Assembly (NCBI RefSeq): GCF_020982545.1
Contig: NZ_JAJKLK010000024.1
Span: 372,001-436,000 of the forward strand
DNA: 64,000 nt
Direction: 5' to 3'
Source of the DNA: Streptomyces sp. MNU76
GTDB lineage: Bacteria > Actinomycetota > Actinomycetes > Streptomycetales > Streptomycetaceae
Part shown: piece by piece, positions 34,202 to 43,352 of the stretch
Numbering within the stretch: the stretch's first letter is position 1
Layout: each line of letters begins with the position of its first letter
The notes under the pieces: generated by a model
Databases searched by the model: none
What the model was told of the DNA's origin: nothing
Seen by the model: only the letters and a program-made list of their open reading frames with translations
Position numbers and translations under genes: made by a program

Positions 34202-35626
34202 TCAGACGGCGGGCGAGTTCGCGGTGGTGTGCTCCGGCGGCCACAGCTCGTGCCAGCGCTGGTCCGCCTCCAACTGCGCGGCCAGGGACAGCAGGAGAGG
34301 CTCGCTGTTCGCGGGGCCGAGCAACTGCGCGCCCACCGGCAGTCCGCCGTCCACGAACCCCGCCGGTACGTTCACCCCGGGCCAGCCCAGCACGTTCCAC
34401 GGCCAGGCGAACGGGCAGGCCGCGATCATCGCCCGGTCGGTGCCGAGCCCGCCGAGGTTCAGCATGGCGCCGACGCGGGGCGGGGGAGCGGCGGTCGTCG
34501 GGGCCAGCAGCACGTCGTACGACGAGAAGAGCGCGCCGATCCGCCGGTGCAGCGTGACCTCCGCACGGCGGGCCAGCCGCAGGGGCGCCCCGCCGAGCAG
34601 TCGGCCGAGGCGGGCGGCGTCGAGGGTGCGTCGGTCGAGGAGGCCCTGCTCGGTGATGGCGCCGACCCGTTCGGCGATACCGGCGGTGGCGCGCGGGACG
34701 AACGTCAGCCCGATCTGCCCGTACCGGGGCTCCGCCTCCTCCACCACGTGCCCCAGCGCGGCGAGCCGCTCCGCCACCGCCCGCACCCGCTTCTCCACAC
34801 GGGCGTCGAGCCGCGCGGGCAGCGCGGTGAACGGCGGCTTCAGCGACAGGGCGATCCTGAGCCGGCCCGGATCCCTCCCGACGGCCTCGGAGGCGTCGAT
34901 CGCGTCCGGCCGGTGCAGGTCGCCCTCGTGGTTGCCGCTCGCCGCGTCGAGGAGGAGTGCGGCGTCGGCGACGGTGCGGGCGAGGGTGCCGTTGACGGTG
35001 ATGCCCTGGAAGGACTCCGCGTGGGGCCAGGTCGAGATGCGGCCGCGCTGCGGCTTGATGCCGACGAGATGGGTCCAGGAGGCCGGGATACGGACCGAGC
35101 CGGCGCCGTCCGAGCCCAGCGCGGCCGGTACCAGCCCGGCGGCGACGGCCGCCGCCGAGCCACCGGAGGAGCCGCCCGGGGTGTGGTCCGGGTGCCAGGG
35201 GTTCCGGGTGGCGCCGAAGGCCGGCCCCTCGGTGAACGGCCACTGGCCCAGCTCGCAGGTGTTGGTCTTGCCGACGACGATCGCCCCGGCCGCGCGCAGT
35301 CGCCGTACGGCCTCGCCGTCCTCCGGCAGCGAGGGGAACTCGCCCTGGCAGCCGAACGCGGTCGGCTCCCCGGCCACGTCCATGTCGTCCTTCACAGCCA
35401 CCGGGACACCGAGCAACGGCCGCCGCCCGCCCTCCGCCAGCTCCTTGTCCGCCGCCTCCGCCTCCACGAGCGCCGCCTCGGCACGCACCCGCCGGAACGC
35501 GTTCACGGTCCCCTGACTCGCCTCGATCCGCGCCAGCGCCGCCTCCACCAGCGCCCGCGATGTCACCTCCCCGGCGGCCAGCGCCCGAGCACACTCCACG
35601 AGACCCGGCGCACGGTCCACACCCAT
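34202..35626 (-). CDS. amidase signature-family hydrolase
   Basis: 474 residues from ATG 35626 with GGAGGT upstream. Ser-cisSer-Lys triad: Lys in GVPVAVKDDMDVAG (about 79), cis-Ser in TPGGSSGGSAAAVAAG, nucleophile Ser in GSDGAGSVRIPAS. C-terminal region FAWPWNVLGWPGVNVPAGF and LPVGAQLLGP are standard. Hydrolyses a carboxamide of unknown identity; GatA is unlikely without gatB/C nearby. A PucR-type regulator lies upstream on the same strand and a palindrome 35656-35667 is in the promoter region. Confidence 0.9.
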   Translation of the reverse strand: MGVDRAPGLVECARALAAGEVTSRALVEAALARIEASQGTVNAFRRVRAEAALVEAEAADKELAEGGRRPLLGVPVAVKDDMDVAGEPTAFGCQGEFPSLPEDGEAVRRLRAAGAIVVGKTNTCELGQWPFTEGPAFGATRNPWHPDHTPGGSSGGSAAAVAAGLVPAALGSDGAGSVRIPASWTHLVGIKPQRGRISTWPHAESFQGITVNGTLARTVADAALLLDAASGNHEGDLHRPDAIDASEAVGRDPGRLRIALSLKPPFTALPARLDARVEKRVRAVAERLAALGHVVEEAEPRYGQIGLTFVPRATAGIAERVGAITEQGLLDRRTLDAARLGRLLGGAPLRLARRAEVTLHRRIGALFSSYDVLLAPTTAAPPPRVGAMLNLGGLGTDRAMIAACPFAWPWNVLGWPGVNVPAGFVDGGLPVGAQLLGPANSEPLLLSLAAQLEADQRWHELWPPEHTTANSPAV

Positions 35627-35655
35627 ACGGAACACCTCCGGAAGCAGGATTTTTC

Positions 35656-35667
35656 TACCGAACGGTA
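35656..35667. promoter_or_regulatory. palindrome before the amidase gene
   Basis: TACCG-AA-CGGTA, a perfect 5-nt inverted repeat 30 nt upstream of the amidase start; a candidate operator. Confidence 0.35.
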
Positions 35668-35778
35668 ACGTCCAGTCGGCCACGGCGGTACGGGGAACAC
35701 GCGTTGAGCGGCAGGGGCGGCGATTCTCGGGGGAGGCGGCGAGTCGCCGCGCTGTCGCTGCCGCCGCCCCGGGGTCGC

Positions 35779-36376
35779 TCAGCCCCGGGCCAAGTGGCGC
35801 ATGGTGAGGGCCAGACGGAGGCGGAGGCGGCCCTGGGGGGCGGACCGGCCGGCCGAGGAGGGCCTCGGCGTGGATCAGGCGGTCCTGGAGGGTGGAGTGG
35901 TGGACGTTGACGGCGGTGGCCGCGGACCGCAGGCCGGCCGTCGAGGCGACCGCGTGGAGTGTCGCCGGCATCCAGGGCGAGTCCGCTGCCGCCCGATCCA
36001 AGTCCCGTACGTCGGCCGGGGGTTCGGCTTCGGGGGCGATCAGTTCGGCGAGCAGGGCGATGCCGCCGAGGTCGTCGGTGCGCACCACCCGCTCACCGGG
36101 ATCCCGCGCGGAGCCCTCGGCCGTGAACCGCAACGCGGTCCGCGCGCCCTCCCGGGACCCGGGCAGTCCGAGCACCGGCACCGCGGGCCCGACCCCCACC
36201 CGCCCGTCGGGCAGCCCGGCCGCACCGGCCGCCCTCGCGTCCCGCTCGTCCCCGTGTACGCGCAGGATGCGGGGACGGCCACCGAGGGGAGCGACGGCGC
36301 GGGCCAGGGCCGTGTCCTTCAGCGCCTCCAGAGCCGCGGCGAGTTCCGGGTCGAAGGGGGGCGGGATCATGGTCAT
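35779..36376 (-). CDS. PucR-type helix-turn-helix regulator (one-base frameshift)
   Basis: From ATG 36376 (MTMIPPPFDPELAAALEAL, GAGGAGA ribosome site). The C-terminus has the PucR/CdaR HTH: AAATAVNVHHSTLQDRLIH-type sequence followed by AEALLGRPVR. At 35835-35840 a six-G run (C on the coding strand) appears one base too long; removing it continues QGRLRLRLALTMRHLARG to a stop at 35779, giving 198 residues. As sequenced, the frame runs on into the amidase region. N-terminal 110 residues are a reduced GGDEF-like/sensor part (RVVRTDDLGGIALLAEL). Probable regulator of the downstream amidase. Confidence 0.75.
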
Positions 36377-36918
36377 GGGCTTCTCCTCGTGCGGGTACCG
36401 CGGCCACGGTGCGTTCCGGCGTACCGCGACGCGCGCGGGCGATTCGTACCGTGATGATGGGCGTCGCGGCGGGGCACTTGGACGCCGTCGTGCGGCGGAG
36501 CTTGCCCGCCGGTCGGCGGGTGGCCGTGGGGGGTCCGGAGCGGCGTCGCACCCATGGCCAACACATAGTTCACGCCATAGCTTTCGGGCATCATCGCCAC
36601 AGGACACCCACCCGGGTGACCGAAGAGTGGACGGGCAAGAGGCGCCCCACCGCACTGCCGCGCACCGGTCATAGGTCTTTGGCCAGGCACGGCGTCACCC
36701 GTCGGGCGCGCGGGCCGACAGGTCGTACGTGTGTGCGGGGTGACCCTCGGCCCGCCCAGGTGGTGATGGCGCGAAATGGCTGCCGGGTTGCACGGATTTC
36801 GAACAGATTCGCCAAACTGCCCTGCCACAAAGATCGGTGGCCCGAACCCGAGCTCCCGCATGGCCGGCACGCCCCCGGCCGGAACGACCTTCACCGCTTC
36901 TGCAAGGATGCCGTCCTC
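36377..36918. other. 542-nt intergenic region
   Basis: Divergent upstream region of the PucR-type and LacI genes. Nothing coding is convincing; the AT-richer stretch around 36560-36600 may hold promoters but no clear hexamer pair or operator was found. Confidence 0.5.
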
Positions 36919-37953
36919 ATGGTGCAGATACCGAAAGAGCCCGCCCCGCCCTCGCCCCTGCAGCGATCCGTGCCGACCAGCTCCGACGTGGCTCGACTCG
37001 CGGGTGTCTCACGCGCGACGGTCAGCTACGTCCTGAACAACACCAGCGCTGTCCGGATCAGCGAACCCACCCGCCGCCGGGTCCACGAGGCGGCCAAGGA
37101 ACTCGGCTACGTACCCCACGCGGCGGCCCGCAGCCTGCGCGCCGGCCACAGCCGCCTGGTCCTCATGCCCACCCCGAACGTGCCCATCGGCCCGCTCTAC
37201 AGCCAGTTCATCAACGAGATCCAGTGGGCCCTGAGTCGGCTCGACTACATCGTCGTACAACACGGCGGCATCGGCCTGCGCGGCGACGACGCCGCCCGCG
37301 CCTGGGCCGAACTGCGTCCGGTCGCCGTGATCGTGCCCGGGGTCGGGATCGGCCCGCAGGGCGTGGCCGTCCTCAAGCGCTCCGGAGCCAAGGCCGTCGT
37401 CACCCTCACCCCCGAACCCGTCGAGGGCGCCCACGCGTTGATCCTGGACCACGCGGGCGTCGGCCACAGCGCGGGACGGCACCTGGTCGAGCGCGGCCGC
37501 CGCCGGATCGGGGTCGTCGTTCCCGAGGAGCCCGGCTTCGGGGTCTTCTCCCTGCCCCGCCTCGCCGGCGTACGACGCGCCGTGCAGGGCACGGAGGCGA
37601 CGGTCACCGAGCTGCCGCTCGCGTACGACGAGGCGGCCGCCGCACGGCTCGCCCGTGACTGGCGGTCCCGCGGGCTGGACGCGGTGTTCGCCTACAACGA
37701 CGAGTACGCGATGCTGCTGATGCGGGCCCTGCAGGACGAGGGCATCGGCATCCCCGACGAGACGGCCGTGGTCGGGGCCGACGACCTGATGATCGGACGG
37801 CTGCTGCGGCCGCGCCTCAGCACCGTCCACCTGGAACTGCCGTCCGGGCGCGACCTCGCCGAACTGGTCGACCGCGTGGTGCGCGACCCCACCACGATCC
37901 CCACGACGCACGACGTACTGGCCGCGAGGATCGTCCACCGTGAGTCGAGCTGA
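36919..37953 (+). CDS. LacI-family regulator
   Basis: 344 residues from ATG 36919 (MVQIPKEPAPPSPLQRS). LacI HTH at about 20-65: SSDVARLAGVSRATVSYVL, then SEPTRRRVHEAAKELGYVP with the hinge helix AARSLRAG. A periplasmic-binding-protein-like sugar domain follows (VLMPTPNVPIGPLYSQF, DHAGVGHSAGRHLVERGRR, FAYNDEYAMLLMRAL). Likely responds to a sugar; carbohydrase genes lie 3.5 kb downstream at 40886-44999 behind a palindromic operator, but the link is an inference. Confidence 0.9.
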   Translation: MVQIPKEPAPPSPLQRSVPTSSDVARLAGVSRATVSYVLNNTSAVRISEPTRRRVHEAAKELGYVPHAAARSLRAGHSRLVLMPTPNVPIGPLYSQFINEIQWALSRLDYIVVQHGGIGLRGDDAARAWAELRPVAVIVPGVGIGPQGVAVLKRSGAKAVVTLTPEPVEGAHALILDHAGVGHSAGRHLVERGRRRIGVVVPEEPGFGVFSLPRLAGVRRAVQGTEATVTELPLAYDEAAAARLARDWRSRGLDAVFAYNDEYAMLLMRALQDEGIGIPDETAVVGADDLMIGRLLRPRLSTVHLELPSGRDLAELVDRVVRDPTTIPTTHDVLAARIVHRESS

Positions 37954-37989
37954 ACGCGCCCGGGTGACGAATCCGGGCGACGGGTCCGG

Positions 37990-38376
<387 letters not shown>

Positions 38377-38430
38377 GGCGTGCATCCCTCTTCCTGGTCT
38401 CTCTAGGTGCTCGGGCGAGCCGCTCTCGAC

Positions 38431-38456
38431 AACGTCACCCCGCGGTGGCGTATTCC
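38431..38456 (-). promoter_or_regulatory. sigma-R-type promoter of thioredoxin
   Basis: On the minus strand GGAAT (38456-38452), 18-nt spacer, GTT (38433-38431): the exact GGAAT-N18-GTT consensus of Streptomyces SigR thiol-stress promoters. Predicted start of transcription about 48 nt before the ATG. Confidence 0.75.
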
Positions 38457-38506
38457 GCGCGCGTACCCGTGTGGCCACGGCGCACACCACCAACCAGACT
38501 GGCCCC

Positions 38507-39973
38507 ATGACGGATACGGAAAACACCGGAACCACCGAGAGCGCGGCTGAAGCGACGGCGACCGAGTACGACGTCGTGGTGCTCGGTGCCGGACCCGTGG
38601 GGGAGAACGTCGCCGACCGCACCCGCGCCGCCGGACTGTCCACCGCTGTCGTGGAGAGCGAACTGGTCGGCGGCGAATGCTCGTACTGGGCGTGCATGCC
38701 CAGCAAGGCCCTGCTGCGCCCCGCGATCGCCCGCGCCGACGCCCGTCGCGTCCCCGGCCTGCGCCACCTGGTCGACGGCCCGCTGGACGCCGCCGAGGTG
38801 CTCGCCCACCGCGACTACCAGACCGCCCACTGGAAGGACGACGGCCAGGTGGGCTGGCTGGAGAGCGTCGGAGCGACCCTCTACCGGGGGCACGGGCGTC
38901 TGGCCGGACCCCGCCGCGTGGTCGTGGACGCCTCCGACGGCGGCCGCCACGTCCTCACCGCCCGGCGCGCGGTGGTCGTCTCCACCGGCAGCCGCGCCCT
39001 CCTGCCCGACCTGCCGGGAATCGCGCAGGTCCGGCCCTGGACCAGCCGGGAGGCCACCAGCGCGCAGCAGGTGCCCGGCCGGCTGATCGTCGTCGGCGGC
39101 GGTGTCGTGGCCGTCGAGATGGCCACCGCCTGGCGCTCCCTCGGCTCCGAGGTCACCGTCCTCGTCCGCGGCAAGGGCCTGCTGCCCCGCATGGAACCCT
39201 TCGCCGGCGAACTGGTCGCCGAGGCGCTCACCGAGGCGGGCGCGGACGTCCGCACGGGTACGTCGGTGACGGCGGTGTCCCGCGAGAACGGGACCGTGGT
39301 GGCCCTGACCGACACCGGCGACCGTCTGGAGGCCGACGAGATCCTCTTCGCCACGGGTCGCGCCCCGCGCACCGACGGCATCGGCCTCGACACGGTCGGC
39401 CTGGAACCGGGCTCCTGGCTGCCCGTCGACGACAGCCTGCGCGTGACGGGCAGCGACTGGCTGTACGCGGTCGGCGACGTCAACCACCGCGCGCTCCTCA
39501 CCCACCAGGGCAAGTACCAGGCCCGGATCGCCGGGGCCGCCATCGCCGCCCGCGCGGCCGGTGTCCCGCTCCTGGAGAGCGATCCGTGGGGCGCCCACGC
39601 GGCCACCGCCGACCACGCGGCCGTCCCCCAGGTCGTCTTCACCGACCCCGAGGCCGCCGCCGTCGGCCTCTCCCTCGCCGAGGCCGAACAGGCCGGCCAC
39701 CGCGTCCGCGCGGTCGACGTCGAGTTCTCCTCCGTCGCGGGCGCGGGCCTGTACGCCGACGGCTACCGGGGCCGCGCCCGCATGGTCGTCGACCTGGACC
39801 GCGAGATCCTCCGCGGCGTCACCTTCGTCGGCCCCGCCGTCGGCGAGCTCATCCACTCCGCCACCATCGCGGTCGCGGGAGAGGTCCCGATCAACCGCCT
39901 CTGGCACGCGGTGCCGTCGTACCCGACGATCAGCGAGGTGTGGCTGCGGCTGCTGGAGGCGTACCGAGGCTGA
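38507..39973 (+). CDS. pyridine-nucleotide-disulfide oxidoreductase
   Basis: 488 residues from ATG 38507. FAD site DVVVLGAGPVGENVADRT, redox-active CX4-CX-type disulfide in GGECSYWACMPSKALL, NAD(P) site RLIVVGGGVVAVEMATAW, second FAD motif WLYAVGDVNH, and the C-terminal dimer domain with VFTDPEAAAVGLSLAEAE and WHAVPSYPTISEVWLRL. The usual HAHPT catalytic His-Glu pair is replaced by HAVPSYPT, so it is dihydrolipoamide-dehydrogenase/mercuric-reductase-like but may use another small disulfide. Divergent from thioredoxin, possibly sharing the stress promoter region. Confidence 0.9.
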   Translation: MTDTENTGTTESAAEATATEYDVVVLGAGPVGENVADRTRAAGLSTAVVESELVGGECSYWACMPSKALLRPAIARADARRVPGLRHLVDGPLDAAEVLAHRDYQTAHWKDDGQVGWLESVGATLYRGHGRLAGPRRVVVDASDGGRHVLTARRAVVVSTGSRALLPDLPGIAQVRPWTSREATSAQQVPGRLIVVGGGVVAVEMATAWRSLGSEVTVLVRGKGLLPRMEPFAGELVAEALTEAGADVRTGTSVTAVSRENGTVVALTDTGDRLEADEILFATGRAPRTDGIGLDTVGLEPGSWLPVDDSLRVTGSDWLYAVGDVNHRALLTHQGKYQARIAGAAIAARAAGVPLLESDPWGAHAATADHAAVPQVVFTDPEAAAVGLSLAEAEQAGHRVRAVDVEFSSVAGAGLYADGYRGRARMVVDLDREILRGVTFVGPAVGELIHSATIAVAGEVPINRLWHAVPSYPTISEVWLRLLEAYRG

Positions 39974-40401
39974 AACGCGCAGCGGGGCGATCGGGACGAT
40001 CGGGGCCGCGCGGCCGGCCGCGCGGGTTCGGTGGGGCGCGCGGTCGGCGCGCCGGCTGCCTGCGTCGGCCGGCCCGTGTCGGTTGGTCGCTGTCGGCTGG
40101 TCGGCGTCGGCTGGTCGGCGTCGGCCAGGACCTGTCCGGCCGATCCGCCGAGCAGAGAAGGAGACCCGCACCCGCGAACGGGTGAGTCCCAGGCTCGGCC
40201 GCCTCGGCGCTCGCACCGGCTGGCTCTGGCTGACCGGCGGCCTGCTCGCTGTGGTCCGACCGGGCTGACGGTGCCACCGCTGGCCAGAGGGAAAGTGAAT
40301 CCACCGACGGCGATTTCAGCTCTCTGGGCGGCAATGTCACCCTTGTTCCCCGAAAAGACAGGCCATGTCTGGCGAAACTGCAGGCATACCCGTCAGAAAC
40401 A
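39974..40401. other. intergenic region with a 14-bp tandem repeat
   Basis: 428 nt without a gene. At 40079-40120 three copies of TCGGYTGGTCGSYG-type 14-nt units follow one another, the last two identical, with a partial fourth. No function assigned. Confidence 0.5.
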
Positions 40402-40467
40402 TTGACGTCATCACGCCCCATATCTATTTTCTGCTCGAACTACCGCACGCTGTTCGCAATTTCGAAC
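40402..40467 (+). promoter_or_regulatory. promoter and operator of the AbfB-remnant/GH127/GH27 unit
   Basis: TTGACG (40402-40407), 17-nt spacer, TATTTT (40425-40430), a strong vegetative-type promoter. Downstream of the predicted start lies GTTCGCAATTTCGAAC (40452-40467), an almost perfect palindrome suited to a LacI-type repressor blocking elongation. Confidence 0.55.
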
Positions 40468-40524
40468 GTCGAGAGGTCTCGCTACAGCGATCGGCCAAGC
40501 GGACCGGCCAAGCCGGAGGAAGAG

Positions 40525-40842
40525 TTGAAGAGACCCGTGAGAACGCTGCTCGCCCTGCTGGGCCCGCTGCTGCTGGTCCTGCTGGGCGTCCCCGCCCTCC
40601 ATGGTCCCGCCGCCGCGGCCGCCCCGCCGGCCGGGCAGGCCACGCGGTACACGATGACCGCGTTCGCCAACTCCAGTGAGCCGAACAGGTGCGACAACTT
40701 CGGCCTCGCCGACGCCAACCGCTACTCCTTCCGCGACTCCTGCGCCCGATCTCTCCGCCACCCGCGCCACTACGTCTACGCGCTGCGTGTGAGCCCCTTC
40801 AGCACACCGACACCTTCCGCGCCGACAGTTCCGTCACCGTAG
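40525..40842 (+). pseudogene. secreted AbfB-domain remnant
   Basis: TTG 40525 with GGAGG upstream starts a signal peptide (VRTLLALLGPLLLVLLGV, cut after AAAAA), then RYTMTAFANSSEPN, as at the N-terminus of secreted arabinofuranosidases. About 45 residues later the arabinose-binding AbfB (CBM42) module ends appear: RYSFRD..LRHPRHYVYALRV and, one frame away, EPLQHTDTFRADSSVTVV. Thus the catalytic domain is deleted and the module carries a one-base shift near 40785. Promoter, leader and module end survive, so it reads as a collapsed arabinofuranosidase gene. Confidence 0.6.
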
Positions 40843-40885
40843 TCACCCCTTGGACCTGGCCACTTCCGCTCACCGAAAGGTTCAG

Positions 40886-43192
40886 ATGTCTTCCTCCCTC
40901 AGTAGACGGCGCCTCCTGCAAGCAGCCGGGGTCACCGTCGTCGCCTCTGCCACCGGGCCCCTCCTCGGCGCATCCTCCGCCCATGCGGTCGTCCTTCCCG
41001 CCAGGGCCGACATCGGGGTCTCGGCCCACCCCTTCGAGATCGGCCAGGTCCGGCTGACCGCGAGCCGCTGGCTGGACAACCAGGACCGTACGCGGAACTA
41101 CCTGCGGTTCGTCGACGTGGACCGGCTGCTGTACAACTTCCGCGCCAACCACAGGCTGTCCACCAACGGCGCGGCCGCCACCGGCGGCTGGGAGGCGCCC
41201 AACTTCCCCTTCCGCACCCACGTCCAGGGCCACTTCCTCACGGCATGGGCGCAGCTGTACGCCGTGACCGGGGACACCGTCTGCCGGGACAAGGCCACGT
41301 ACATGGTCGCGGAGCTGGCCAAGTGCCAGGCCAACAACAGTGCCGCCGGTTTCAGCGCCGGGTACCTGTCCGGCTATCCCGAGTCCGACTTCACCGCTCT
41401 TGAGCAGCGGACCCTGAGCAACGGCAACGTGCCGTACTACACCATCCACAAGACCCTCGCCGGCCTGCTGGACGTGTGGCGCCTCATCGGCAGCACCCAG
41501 GCCCGTGACGTGCTGCTCGCCCTGGCGGGATGGGTCGACCTGCGCACCGGCCGGCTGACCGGCCAGCAGATGCAGGCCATGCTCCAGACCGAGTTCGGCG
41601 GCATGAACACCGTGCTGGCCGACCTCTACCAGCAGACCGATGACGCGCGATGGCTCACGGTCGCCCGGCGGTTCGACCACGCCGCGGTGTTCGATCCTCT
41701 GGCCGCAGGCCAGGACCGGCTCAGCGGACTGCACGCCAACACCCAGGTGCCCAAGTGGATCGGGGCCGCCCGGGAGTTCAAGGCGACCGGCACCACCCGC
41801 TACCGGGACATCGCCACCCATGCCTGGGACTTCACCGTGGACGCGCACACCTATGCCATCGGCGGCAACAGCCAGGCGGAGCACTTCCGCGCCCCGAACG
41901 CCATCGCCGGCTTCCTGAACAACGACACGTGCGAGAGCTGCAACACCTTCAACATGCTCACCCTCACCCGTGAGTTGTTCACGCTGGACCCGAACCGGGC
42001 CGAGCTCTTCGACTACTACGAGCGGGCGTGGCTGAACCAGATGATCGGCCAGCAGAACCCGGCCGACGACCACGGTCACGTCACCTACTTCACCCCGCTC
42101 AGGCCGGGCGGCCGGCGCGGTGTGGGCCCGGCGTGGGGCGGCGGCACCTGGAGCACCGACTACGGCACCTTCTGGTGCTGCCAGGGCACGGGCCTGGAGA
42201 TGCACACGAGGCTGATGGACTCCATCTACTTCCGCACCGACACCACCCTCATCGTGAACATGTTCGTGCCCTCGGTACTGAACTGGACGGAGCGCGGCAT
42301 CACGGTCACCCAGACCACCTCGTATCCGACCAGCGACACCACGAACCTGCAGGTCACCGGCAGTGTCAGCGGGACCTGGGCGATGCGCATCCGTATCCCC
42401 GGCTGGACCACCGGGGCCACCGTCAGCGTCAACGGTGTCAAGCAGAACATCGCCACCGACCCCGGCGGCTACGCCACCCTGAGCCGTTCCTGGACCTCCG
42501 GCGACACGGTCACCGTCCGCCTGCCCATGCGGGTCGTGATGCGAGCGGCCAACGACAACGCGAACGTCGCCGCGATCACCTACGGCCCGGTCGTCCTGTC
42601 GGGCAACTACGGTGACACCGCGCTCGGTTCGCTGCCGACGCTGAACACGTCCTCGATCACGCGGACCAGCAGCAGTTCGCTCGCCTTCACCGCCACCGCC
42701 AACGGCTCCACGGTCAACCTCGGCCCGTTCCACGACGCGCACGGCCACAACTACACGGTGTACTGGAACACCACCGGCAGCGTCCGTCTGGTCAACGCGG
42801 CCAGCGGTCTGCTGCTGGGCATCCAGAACATGTCCACGGCCGACGGCGGCCGCGCTCTGCAGTGGTCGGACAACGGCACCGCCGACCACGACTGGTACAT
42901 GATCACCGACGGGAGCGCGGTCCGCTTCCGCAACGCCCACAGCGGCAAGGTGCTCGGCGTTCTGAACATGTCCACCGCGGACGGCGCGACGGTCCTGCAG
43001 TGGTCGGACAACGGCACCGCCGACCACCGGTGGACGCTGCTCGACCAAGGAGACGGCACCTACAAGATCCGCAACGCCAACAGCGGCAAGCTGCTCGCCG
43101 TCGCGGGCAACTCCACCGCCGTCGGCGCGTTCGCGGTCCAGGACGCGGACGACGGCACCGCCGACAACCGGTGGCGCATCGTGCGGAACTGA
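40886..43192 (+). CDS. GH127 beta-L-arabinofuranosidase with ricin-type lectin domain
   Basis: 768 residues from ATG 40886. Tat-type signal SRRRLLQAAGVTVVASATG. GH127 domain about 45-620: HTHVQGHFLTAWAQLYA-type fold, CESCNTFNMLTLTRELF (near 348; Glu and Cys zinc ligands) and GTFWCCQGTGLEMHTRL (near 428; the nucleophile Cys and the last zinc ligand), exactly the Cys3-Glu zinc site of HypBA1-like enzymes. A beta-trefoil ricin domain (about 628-768) has two near-identical NMSTADG...LQWSDNGTADH repeats and a third diverged one. Releases beta-L-arabinose from plant glycoproteins or arabinans. Followed by a GH27 gene. Confidence 0.92.
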   Translation: MSSSLSRRRLLQAAGVTVVASATGPLLGASSAHAVVLPARADIGVSAHPFEIGQVRLTASRWLDNQDRTRNYLRFVDVDRLLYNFRANHRLSTNGAAATGGWEAPNFPFRTHVQGHFLTAWAQLYAVTGDTVCRDKATYMVAELAKCQANNSAAGFSAGYLSGYPESDFTALEQRTLSNGNVPYYTIHKTLAGLLDVWRLIGSTQARDVLLALAGWVDLRTGRLTGQQMQAMLQTEFGGMNTVLADLYQQTDDARWLTVARRFDHAAVFDPLAAGQDRLSGLHANTQVPKWIGAAREFKATGTTRYRDIATHAWDFTVDAHTYAIGGNSQAEHFRAPNAIAGFLNNDTCESCNTFNMLTLTRELFTLDPNRAELFDYYERAWLNQMIGQQNPADDHGHVTYFTPLRPGGRRGVGPAWGGGTWSTDYGTFWCCQGTGLEMHTRLMDSIYFRTDTTLIVNMFVPSVLNWTERGITVTQTTSYPTSDTTNLQVTGSVSGTWAMRIRIPGWTTGATVSVNGVKQNIATDPGGYATLSRSWTSGDTVTVRLPMRVVMRAANDNANVAAITYGPVVLSGNYGDTALGSLPTLNTSSITRTSSSSLAFTATANGSTVNLGPFHDAHGHNYTVYWNTTGSVRLVNAASGLLLGIQNMSTADGGRALQWSDNGTADHDWYMITDGSAVRFRNAHSGKVLGVLNMSTADGATVLQWSDNGTADHRWTLLDQGDGTYKIRNANSGKLLAVAGNSTAVGAFAVQDADDGTADNRWRIVRN

Positions 43193-43352
43193 GTGCGCCG
43201 CGGAACCGGGTCTCCATCGCTCCTGAAGCTGCCGTACCGGCAAGGCCTGCTCACCCTGCAGCGCCGACCGGGCGCGTCAACCCGAGCTCGTGACCATGCC
43301 CCCGACGCCCGCACAGCGGCCTCCGCTGCGCGGGCCAGGAAGGACCCCCCTC

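Noticed and set aside
34160..35668. 502-codon open frame on the plus strand
   Set aside because: Antisense to the amidase, whose catalytic triad and ribosome site are clear.
36373..36894. Minus-strand ORF of 173 codons upstream of the PucR-type gene
   Set aside because: No motif, no ribosome site, Arg/Pro/His-rich composition; treated as intergenic.
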